A stretch of DNA of 11,701 bases from an uncultured Oscillospiraceae bacterium (GTDB lineage Bacteria > Bacillota > Clostridia > Oscillospirales > Ruminococcaceae). The notes under the pieces are model-generated. The model made no database searches. It was not told where the DNA came from and saw only the letters and a program-made list of their open reading frames with translations. The position numbers were made by a program, and so were the translations under genes. The stretch lies in contig CAKTAM010000055.1 of NCBI GenBank assembly GCA_934527255.1, positions 1 through 11,701 of the forward strand, written 5' to 3'. Positions 6,392 through 11,701 of the stretch are shown in pieces. Each line of letters begins with the position of its first letter. The stretch's first letter is position 1.

Positions 6392-8398
6392 TCACATGCC
6401 CTTGTGCCGCTGAACGCCCTCTTTCAGATATCCCATCCGGTAGGCCTCCAACAGGTCGTTCATATCCTGAATATCGGCAAGCATTTCGCGGCCCTCGTCG
6501 GTGTCGGCAAAATACAGGCGATCCTTCATTTTTTCAAACACATCGGTGCGGGAAACGATGTCGCAGTTTTCCTCTATGGCCTTCTGCACGCTTTCAAAGG
6601 GCTGATGGCTGCGCAGCGAAAGCCCCCACGACGAATAGATGAGCGTATAGCCCGCAATGCCGGTGCGCCGGTGGTAGGCGCGGCAGAAGCCGCCGTCGAT
6701 GACCACCACCTTTCCGCCCGCCTTAACGGGCTTTTCACCGGCGCTGGCACGCACCGGCACATGCCCGTTGATAATGCGGCTGACGGCAGGATCCAGCCCG
6801 AACGCGCTGAGGATGTAGCGGGCCACATATTCGCTGTCGATATAGCGGTAATAGGGGTTTTTCGGCTCGGCATGGGCGGCGGGGTCATCAATAAAAAAGT
6901 TTTCAAACGTGGCAATGCGGCTGCGACCAAAGGTCGGGGCCTTGGGGCCGCACCACAGATACCACAGAAAATCCTTGCCTTTTTGCCGGGCGGGGCTGCC
7001 CTCGCGCCCAAAATAGCCCTGCCGGGCCATTTTGTCGCAGTGATCCATGAGGGCGCGGCCACTGTAGGGCACGCCGTCGAACACCACGGTATCAAACGAG
7101 CCGCTTTCGTTGAGCGGGATGGAGCCGTGAAACAGCAGATTGCCGTTTTCGACCTTGTAGATGCTGCCCTTGGCGTAGATGAACTGGATTTGCCGGTGCA
7201 GACGCTCGCTTTGCAGAAAGCTGGTGACCAGCTTTTCCATCAGCTCATACTCGGCCTGCGTCAGCTGGGTGGGGTGCGCCGGGTCAACGGTGGGAAAGGT
7301 TGTATCATTGAGGGCATAGACCTTGCCGTCGATCTCGACTGTGCCCGCCTGCAGATCCATCTTTTCGATCAGCTTGCGGTCGGCCATTTGAAAATCGGGG
7401 TTGCGGTCGATGATGGCGGCCTCCAGCTTGAACAGAATGACCGCAATGGCCTTGTGCATGCGCGCCACCCGCTGCATGGACTGCAGGTCATATTCCTCCC
7501 CATCCACACTTTTGGGCAAAAAGGCCGAGACCTCGCAATCCTTATAATATTCATCGGCAAACTGCGACAGCGGGCGCAGGCTGATGCCGTACCCATCCTC
7601 CAGCGTTTCGAGGTTGTTATAACGCAGGGCATTGTTGATGACATTGGCCATGCACGCGCGGCTGCCCGCCGCAGCTCCCATCCACAAAACATCATGGTTG
7701 CCCCACTGGATGTCGACCGAGTGGTGCTCCATCAGCTTATCCAGAATGAGGTCGGGGCGCGCGCCGCGGTCGAAAATATCGCCGACAATGTGCAGCTTGT
7801 AGACGGCCATTTTTTTGATGAGGACGGCCAGCGCCTCGATGAAAGCATCCGCCTGGCCGGTCTCGATGATGGTGGAGAGAATGGCCTCGTAGTAATGCTC
7901 CTTGTTGTGGTCTTCAAAATGGGCGTGCAGCAGCTCATCCAGAATATAGGCGTAATCCTCCGGGAGGCTTTCGCGCACGAACTGGCGGCTGTTTTTGCTG
8001 GAGACCAGACGGCAGACATCGATCAGCCGGTAAAGGTTGATGCTGTACCACTCGCTCATTTCCTGCCCGGTGAGCTTGACCTGCTGAATTTTCTGGCGCG
8101 GGTAATAGATGAGGGTGGCAAACTCGGCCCGCTCGCGCGCGGAGACCTGCTTGCCCAGCACGGCATCCACCTTTTCGCGGATGACGCCGGAGGCGTTGTT
8201 GAGGATGTGGGTAAAGGCTTCCTCCTCGCCGTGCAGATCGCTCATGAAATGCTCGGTGCCCTTGGGCAGGTGCAGCATGGCCTGCAGGCGGATGATGGCC
8301 GCCGCCGTGCGGGCGACGGTGGGGTACTGCTTGCCAAGCAGCGCCAGATAGGAAAGACGTTCGGGCGGGAAGCGGTCTTCAAGGACGGGCTGGTTCAT
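6392..8398 (-). CDS. fbp: Class III (Firmicutes-type) fructose-1,6-bisphosphatase
   Basis: A 668-residue enzyme that hydrolyses fructose 1,6-bisphosphate to fructose 6-phosphate, the gluconeogenic step opposing phosphofructokinase. Length and motifs match the class III enzyme of Bacillus and Clostridia, which is unrelated to the E. coli Fbp and GlpX types. Its calcineurin-like metallophosphatase signature is complete: SDLHGE (53-58), GDIFDRG (206-212) and GNHD (233-236). Conserved later blocks include LLFHGSIPLN (421-430), INGHVPV (543-549) and VVIDGGFCRAYH (565-576). The start is the ATG at 8398, with GGGGAGGT 6 bases upstream. Frames running back to 8812 would cross the promoter and the divergent gene. 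It is the first gene of an operon with the hydrolase and isomerase and is divergent from the radical SAM gene. All metal motifs are intact. Confidence 0.97.
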   Translation of the reverse strand: MNQPVLEDRFPPERLSYLALLGKQYPTVARTAAAIIRLQAMLHLPKGTEHFMSDLHGEEEAFTHILNNASGVIREKVDAVLGKQVSARERAEFATLIYYPRQKIQQVKLTGQEMSEWYSINLYRLIDVCRLVSSKNSRQFVRESLPEDYAYILDELLHAHFEDHNKEHYYEAILSTIIETGQADAFIEALAVLIKKMAVYKLHIVGDIFDRGARPDLILDKLMEHHSVDIQWGNHDVLWMGAAAGSRACMANVINNALRYNNLETLEDGYGISLRPLSQFADEYYKDCEVSAFLPKSVDGEEYDLQSMQRVARMHKAIAVILFKLEAAIIDRNPDFQMADRKLIEKMDLQAGTVEIDGKVYALNDTTFPTVDPAHPTQLTQAEYELMEKLVTSFLQSERLHRQIQFIYAKGSIYKVENGNLLFHGSIPLNESGSFDTVVFDGVPYSGRALMDHCDKMARQGYFGREGSPARQKGKDFLWYLWCGPKAPTFGRSRIATFENFFIDDPAAHAEPKNPYYRYIDSEYVARYILSAFGLDPAVSRIINGHVPVRASAGEKPVKAGGKVVVIDGGFCRAYHRRTGIAGYTLIYSSWGLSLRSHQPFESVQKAIEENCDIVSRTDVFEKMKDRLYFADTDEGREMLADIQDMNDLLEAYRMGYLKEGVQRHKGM

Positions 8399-8435
8399 AA
8401 AAATACCTCCCCGTTGACAAACGGCGGTTTTGCTG

Positions 8436-8463
8436 TTGTAAAGCGGCGGACGTGTGCTATAAT
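8436..8463 (+). promoter_or_regulatory. Predicted extended -10 promoter for the radical SAM gene
   Basis: A perfect TATAAT at 8458-8463 is preceded by TGC (extended -10). TTGTAA at 8436-8441 is a partial -35 with a 16-base spacer. Transcription should start near 8470, about 124 bases before the ATG. An alternative just upstream is TTGACA (8414-8419), 17 bases, TGTAAA (8437-8442), which has a perfect -35 but a poor -10. Confidence 0.7.
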
Positions 8464-8473
8464 GGAGGCAGGC

Positions 8474-8495
8474 GTTCGCCGCCGGTGCGGCGGAC
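8474..8495. repeat. 9-bp inverted repeat between two facing promoters
   Basis: GTTCGCCGC and GCGGCGGAC pair over 9 bp (one T-G) around the loop CGGT. Its midpoint (8484.5) is within about two bases of the midpoint between the two predicted -10 boxes (8486.5). It would lie in the 5' leader of both the fbp and radical SAM transcripts. No T-run on either side supports termination. It could be a shared operator or a leader hairpin. Confidence 0.65.
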
Positions 8496-8509
8496 GGATG
8501 TTTGGGTTC

Positions 8510-8539
8510 AGTATAACACATTCCGCAGAAATTTGACAG
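8510..8539 (-). promoter_or_regulatory. Predicted promoter for the fbp operon
   Basis: The minus strand has CTGTCA (8539-8534), an 18-base spacer and TATACT (8515-8510); the -10 has one mismatch. A start near 8503 gives a leader of about 105 bases to the fbp ATG. This transcript would run leftward through the radical SAM promoter region. Confidence 0.65.
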
Positions 8540-8593
8540 GCGTTTTTTGGCCTTTTGGCCGGTTTTTCCGCCAGCGGAGAAAGGGCTGCTGAG

Positions 8594-9529
8594 ATGTCGT
8601 TTTCGTTTTCGCTTACCCGGTGCGAGCTTTGCCCCCGCCGCTGCGGGGCCGACCGCACCCACAACCCAGGCGGCGGCAGCGGGCAAGGCTTTTGCCGCGC
8701 GCCCACATCGCCCCGGCTGGCGCGCGCCGCGCTGCACCATTGGGAGGAACCCTGCCTGAGCGGCAGCGCCGCCGACCCTGCGCACGGCAGCGGCACGGTG
8801 TTTTTTTCGCACTGCAATCTAGGCTGCTGCTTTTGCCAGAACCACGCCATTTCGGACGGGGGTTTTGGGCAGAACATCACGGTGGAGCGGCTGGCGGAGA
8901 TTTTTTTGCAGCTGCAGGCGCAGGGGGCGTATAACCTGAACCTTGTCACGGCCACCCCGTACCTGCCGTTTGTGGTGCAGGCGCTACAGGCGGTGCGCGG
9001 ACAGCTGCACATACCGGTGGTGTACAACACCGGCGGGTACGAGCGGCCGGAGGCCGTGCAGGCGCTGGCCCCGTATGTGGATATCTGGCTGACCGATTTG
9101 AAATTTTATGACGGTGCGCTGGCCGCGCGGCTGTGCGGCGCGGGCGATTATTTTGCCGCGGCGGCCGCCGCCGCGCAGCAGATGGTGCGGCAGACCGGCG
9201 CGCCGGTGTTTGGCGCGGATGGGCTGCTGCGGCGCGGGGTGATCGTGCGGCAACTGGTGCTGCCCGGGCAGCGTGCCGACAGCTGCGCCGTGCTGGACTG
9301 GCTGGCAAACGAGCTGCCGCGCGGCAGCTTTCTGCTGAGCCTGATGAGCCAGTACACCCCCGCGCACAGGGCCTGCGCCATGCCGGGGCTGAACCGGCGC
9401 GTCAGCACCTTTGAATATAAGCAGGTGGTACAGCACGCGCTGGATCTGGGGCTGGATGCCGGGTATATGCAGGAGCGTTCGAGCGCGAAGGAGGAATACA
9501 CCCCGCCGTTTGACCTGCAGGGGGTGTGA
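8594..9529 (+). CDS. PflX-type (COG1313) radical SAM protein of unknown substrate
   Basis: A 311-residue radical SAM protein related to pyruvate formate-lyase activating enzymes. The [4Fe-4S] motif C74-x3-C78-x2-C81 (CNLGCCFC) binds the cluster that cleaves S-adenosylmethionine. An N-terminal cysteine block, C10-x2-C13-x3-C17 plus C34, is typical of the PflX group and may bind a further metal or cluster. LVTATPYLPF (117-126) is typical of this subgroup, and VVYNTGGYE (142-150) and DIWLTDLKFYD (163-173) fit the core barrel. The ATG at 8594 has AAAGGG 8 bases upstream; the upstream in-frame TTG at 8555 lacks a good site. No glycyl radical enzyme is in the window, so an activase role is unsupported. 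An Ala-rich stretch at 188-194 is unusual but harmless. The gene is divergent from fbp and stands alone on the plus strand. Confidence 0.88.
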   Translation: MSFSFSLTRCELCPRRCGADRTHNPGGGSGQGFCRAPTSPRLARAALHHWEEPCLSGSAADPAHGSGTVFFSHCNLGCCFCQNHAISDGGFGQNITVERLAEIFLQLQAQGAYNLNLVTATPYLPFVVQALQAVRGQLHIPVVYNTGGYERPEAVQALAPYVDIWLTDLKFYDGALAARLCGAGDYFAAAAAAAQQMVRQTGAPVFGADGLLRRGVIVRQLVLPGQRADSCAVLDWLANELPRGSFLLSLMSQYTPAHRACAMPGLNRRVSTFEYKQVVQHALDLGLDAGYMQERSSAKEEYTPPFDLQGV

Positions 9530-9894
9530 CGACCCGCCGGGCAGACACGCCGGGTGAAGCCCCGGCACGCACAGGGCAGCGCGGCGGCAGCCCCCGGATG
9601 GCAAGCGCCCGCAGAGGCGGAATGGGCGCGGCCGAGAGGCGAACCGCGCAGCAAACCGGCCGCAGACAGCAGCAGCCGGTAAAGGCCAAATGCCGACTGC
9701 GGGCAGGCCATACCGGGAACGGGGCGCAGGCTTTTTTTCAAAGCGCCGGGCTGCTGCGGATGGAAAGCAGGCCGCAGGCGGCCAAAGCGCCGCCGGGTGC
9801 CCCCCGGCGCGGGCACGGAATGCCTGACCATTTGGGTATATGGGGGCGGCGGCGCAGAGGGCTTTTGCGCAAAGCGCTGCCGAAAAACAGCAAA
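9530..9894. other. About 365 bases of GC-rich sequence without a gene, with several hairpins
   Basis: No frame here looks like protein: all translate to Arg/Pro/Ala-rich low-complexity sequence without a ribosome site. It contains a GCCGGG/CCCGGC stem (9549-9566), a GCGCCC/GGGCGC stem (9605-9629) and a larger fold at 9676-9716 (CCGGTA/TACCGG, GGCC/GGCC and TGCC/GGCA nested). There is also a T7 run (9732-9738) and a perfect palindrome TTTGCGCAAA (9864-9873). It may be the 3' untranslated region of the radical SAM transcript, an unrecognised small RNA or decayed sequence. I see no convincing promoter in it. Confidence 0.5.
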
Positions 9895-9949
9895 CGAGGG
9901 CCGCGGCAAGCCTGCCGCGGCCCTCGTTTTTTTTGTTTTTGTTTTTTTC
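9895..9949 (+). terminator. Very strong, probably bidirectional, rho-independent terminator
   Basis: A perfect 14-bp GC-rich stem (9895-9908 with 9913-9926, loop AGCC) is followed on the plus strand by eight Ts and two further T-rich runs to 9948. On the minus strand the same stem is followed by TTTGCTGTTTTT, so it could also stop transcription of the convergent TasA-like gene, whose stop is 80 bases away. Confidence 0.95.
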
Positions 9950-9955
9950 TCCTCA

Positions 9956-9983
9956 CCGGGCGGCGCATGCATCACGCCGCCGG
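9956..9983. repeat. Second stem-loop 3' of the TasA-like gene
   Basis: CCGG-CGGCG and CGCCG-CCGG arms pair over 9 bp with one bulged base around a 9-base loop (9966-9974). It lies between the TasA-like stop codon and the strong terminator. On the minus strand an A-rich run, not a U-tract, follows it, so it is more likely a stability element than a terminator. Confidence 0.6.
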
Positions 9984-10005
9984 GCAGGCGGAAAGGCCGA
10001 AAGCC

Positions 10006-11199
10006 TTATTCGGCCACAACGGTGTACCAGACATCGCCGTTGGTCTGTTTTTCGGAAACGACCTTGTAGCCATCGGCCACAAAGTTGGTGTGCGCACCCT
10101 CGGCCTGGCAATCCGCGGGGTTGAAGTTGACGAACGTGCCGCCCATAACGGTTATCTTAGCGGTGCCGTTGGCGCGGTTGGCATCATAGCAGTTCAGCAC
10201 GAACTCATACGCCTTAGCAGCATCGGGGTACTTCTGCTGCACGGAGAAGAAGCCGCCCTTGATGGTCGCGGTGCCCTCTTCCACATACACGGCGTGAATG
10301 TTGCCGATGAAGGTGCCGTCCTCGATGACGACGTTGCCGCCATCCTGCACATCCACGGCGTAGCAGTCATTTTCCTTGGCCTGGAAAGTGCCGTTGCCGG
10401 TGATGGTAACGGTCGTGCCCTTATTGCGCACGGAGACCAGAGACCAGGAGTTGGGGGTGACATCCCACACATCATCCGTGTTGGCAATGGTCTTGCCGTT
10501 CATGTACAGGGTGGTAGTCTTACCGGCGGTCAAAGCCTCGGTCGGGGTAATGTCACCAGCCAGCGAAACGCTGCCGCCAGCATTCAGAGCCGTCTGCATA
10601 TCCGCGGCGCTCTTAACGGGGTCGGGGTAGGCGGCGTCCTTATCGTACTGGTTGTCAAAGCTGTCGTGCTCGACAGTATCCTGCGTGGCGTAAACGGTGA
10701 TGGAAACGCCCTCGATGCTCATGCCCTGATAGTCGTTGCCGGCCTCCGGCAGCATATGGGCCTTGATCTCCAGAGCTTCGGAGGTAGCACCCACCGCCAA
10801 GGTATGATCCTCATTTAGCTTCGTGTCATTGACCGACCACTCGATGACCTTGTTCAGGCCCTCGTCGCCATCAATGCCGTTGATCTCGATTTTATACTTA
10901 AGCGCCAGATTGCCCTTGTTGACCACCTTCACAGGCTCCAGCTCATAAGTACAGCCGGGCTCCCACAGGATGGCTTCACTTTCTGCGCCAGCGGCTTTCT
11001 TCCAGGTAAGCTCTTTGCCGACCACGGTTTTGCCGTCGGCGTTCACCAGATCGATGTCCAGATTACCGGCCTGAATTTTGTTGACGCCAGTCGTCGCGGT
11101 ATCGGTAAACCAAGCAAAGGTCGTGCCGATCAGCATGGCCATGCACAGCACCAGCGACAGAACGCTGAACGCCAACGTACGTTTCATTGACTTTTTCAT
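10006..11199 (-). CDS. Secreted TasA/CalY-like protein fused to a probable beta-helix domain
   Basis: A 397-residue exported protein. The N-terminus has basic residues (2-7), a hydrophobic core (8-25) and TTFAWFTDTATTGVNKIQAG (26-45), the hallmark of SipW-processed TasA/CalY (camelysin) proteins; cleavage after A29 is likely. Residues about 30-175 form the TasA-like beta domain, including NKGNLALKYKIEING and VSITVYATQD. TasA builds biofilm amyloid fibres in Bacillus. From about 205 the protein changes to short beta repeats rich in Gly, Thr and Asn: GTTVTITGNGTFQA, GNVVIEDGTF, GTATIKGGFF and GTAKITVMGGTF. These look like rungs of a parallel beta-helix, as in adhesins or glycan-binding proteins. 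There is no lipobox, LPXTG or membrane anchor. An ideal AGGAGG lies 8 bases before the ATG at 11199. It lies 128 bases downstream of a Ser/Asp-rich gene on the same strand. Function as matrix or adhesin is inferred. Confidence 0.85.
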   Translation of the reverse strand: MKKSMKRTLAFSVLSLVLCMAMLIGTTFAWFTDTATTGVNKIQAGNLDIDLVNADGKTVVGKELTWKKAAGAESEAILWEPGCTYELEPVKVVNKGNLALKYKIEINGIDGDEGLNKVIEWSVNDTKLNEDHTLAVGATSEALEIKAHMLPEAGNDYQGMSIEGVSITVYATQDTVEHDSFDNQYDKDAAYPDPVKSAADMQTALNAGGSVSLAGDITPTEALTAGKTTTLYMNGKTIANTDDVWDVTPNSWSLVSVRNKGTTVTITGNGTFQAKENDCYAVDVQDGGNVVIEDGTFIGNIHAVYVEEGTATIKGGFFSVQQKYPDAAKAYEFVLNCYDANRANGTAKITVMGGTFVNFNPADCQAEGAHTNFVADGYKVVSEKQTNGDVWYTVVAE

Positions 11200-11327
11200 T
11201 GTTCTTTCCTCCTGTTTTGTGAATGCTTAAACTATGAGTAGATGGAATAAATGCTTTTTCCATGAACACAACGTGTTTTGGGGGCAGCGCTGCGCCGCCC
11301 AGTGGGGCAAAGCAGCCCGCCGCCTGC
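11200..11327. promoter_or_regulatory. Intergenic leader of the TasA-like gene with two inverted repeats
   Basis: It contains an 8-bp stem with a 3-base loop (11282-11300, one G-T) without a U-tract, and the inverted repeat AACAC-aac-GTGTT (11265-11277). The AGGAGG site lies near the right gene start. No housekeeping -10/-35 pair is convincing, so the gene may be read from upstream or from a promoter of another sigma class. Confidence 0.5.
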
Positions 11328-11701
11328 TCAGGGCTGCGGCTTGGCATCCGATTCCGCTGCGAAAAGCGCTGCAGGGGCGCTTTCCTCCTGTGGGGCGGAG
11401 CCTGCAGATGAGGACGAGCCGCCGTCCGTGCCGGGCGCAGGCGTTTCCTCACCGGAGGAAGCGCCGGCAGGCTGGCCGTCGGGGTTCGGCGAAGAATCCT
11501 CGGAAGAACCCTCCCCATCACCGGAGGACGAATCGCCGGAAGCGCCACTGGAGGAGGTATCCTCCGAGGATGCACCCTCCGACGAGGTATCGCTGGAGGA
11601 GGCATCCGACGGCACGCTGTCGGGCTGACTGTCGGAACTGCCATCCGGTGCGGAAGAACCGCCCTCACTGTCGGAGGGGTTTTGCGCCGGGGTGCTGTCA
11701 T
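11328..11701 (-). CDS. Ser/Asp/Gly/Pro-rich C-terminal tail of a gene entering from the right edge (partial)
   Basis: An open frame on the minus strand from the window edge to a TGA at 11330-11328, about 123 residues. It is extremely rich in Ser, with Asp, Glu, Gly, Pro and Ala, and contains imperfect repeats such as DTSSEGAS and DTSSSGAS. It has no hydrophobic segment, sortase motif or Cys, and ends in DAKPQP. It resembles a flexible, acidic linker or tail of a surface-exposed or secreted protein. The true start is outside the window. Its position just upstream of a SipW-type substrate makes a signal peptidase or a sister TasA-like protein with an extended tail possible, but nothing here proves it. 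The overlapping Pro/Arg-rich frame on the same strand is a shadow. Confidence 0.7.
   Translation of the reverse strand, partial: DSTPAQNPSDSEGGSSAPDGSSDSQPDSVPSDASSSDTSSEGASSEDTSSSGASGDSSSGDGEGSSEDSSPNPDGQPAGASSGEETPAPGTDGGSSSSAGSAPQEESAPAALFAAESDAKPQP

Noticed and set aside
6404..8536. 710-codon open frame on the plus strand opposite fbp
   Set aside because: Antisense shadow of fbp with no recognisable motif; fbp has all of its catalytic motifs.
8540..8570. T-rich GGCC-TTTT-GGCC stretch as a terminator
   Set aside because: The stem is only 4 bp and lies in the leader of the radical SAM gene, where no transcript needs to end.
9676..9720. Resemblance to RNase P RNA (a stretch reading GGTAAAGGCCAAAT)
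   Set aside because: Only short matches; the other conserved RNase P blocks, such as the ACAGAACCCGGCTTA segment, are absent, and the length is too short.
9526..10818. 430-codon plus-strand frame running from the radical SAM end across the terminator
   Set aside because: It crosses a strong terminator and then runs antisense to the TasA-like gene; the first part is Arg/Pro-rich low complexity.
11220..11260. CATAGTTTA as a sporulation sigma-K-like -10 element upstream of the TasA-like gene
   Set aside because: It fits CATANNNTA on the minus strand, but the matching -35 is not clear and such short motifs arise by chance.
11063..11701. 212-codon Pro/Arg-rich frame on the minus strand
   Set aside because: It overlaps both the Ser/Asp-rich tail and the start of the TasA-like gene in another frame; composition suggests a shadow.

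Overview
The window looks like chromosome of a GC-rich gut-type Firmicute, probably Clostridia of the Oscillospirales/Ruminococcaceae sort. Three things point there: a class III (Firmicutes-type) fructose-1,6-bisphosphatase, a TasA/CalY-like protein with a SipW-type signal, and strong AGGAGG ribosome binding sites. The genus is a guess.

Left part (1-4445), all on the minus strand. Read in the direction of transcription it holds a ZIP-family metal transporter, a short YlbF/YmcA-family protein with a cysteine-rich tail, mutS, and the first codons of mutL running off the left edge. The YlbF-like gene has a near-consensus promoter (TTGCAG-17-TATAAT). It probably starts the ylbF-mutS-mutL unit, although a stem-loop with a weak U-tract lies between ylbF and mutS.

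Middle part (4405-8539), also minus strand. This is a likely operon of fbp, a ComEC-like metallo-beta-lactamase-fold hydrolase and a sugar-phosphate-isomerase-like TIM barrel, closed by a rho-independent terminator 34 bases after the last stop codon. fbp serves gluconeogenesis. The two downstream genes have clear folds but no assignable substrates.

Divergent from fbp is a PflX-type (COG1313) radical SAM protein on the plus strand. The two predicted promoters point at each other, so the transcripts would overlap for about 30 bases at their 5' ends. A 9-bp inverted repeat sits almost at the centre of that overlap.

Right part (9530-11701). About 365 bases without a gene follow the radical SAM gene and end in a very strong, probably bidirectional terminator. 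Beyond it, on the minus strand, are a secreted TasA/CalY-like protein fused to a repeat region suggestive of a beta-helix, and the Ser/Asp/Gly/Pro-rich C-terminal end of another gene entering from the right edge. This part looks like a surface or matrix locus and is the most accessory-like part of the window. I found no tRNA, rRNA, CRISPR array, insertion sequence or phage gene. The nearest things to something new are the fbp/radical SAM control region, the beta-helix fusion and the structured non-coding stretch; none is strong evidence of an undescribed system.
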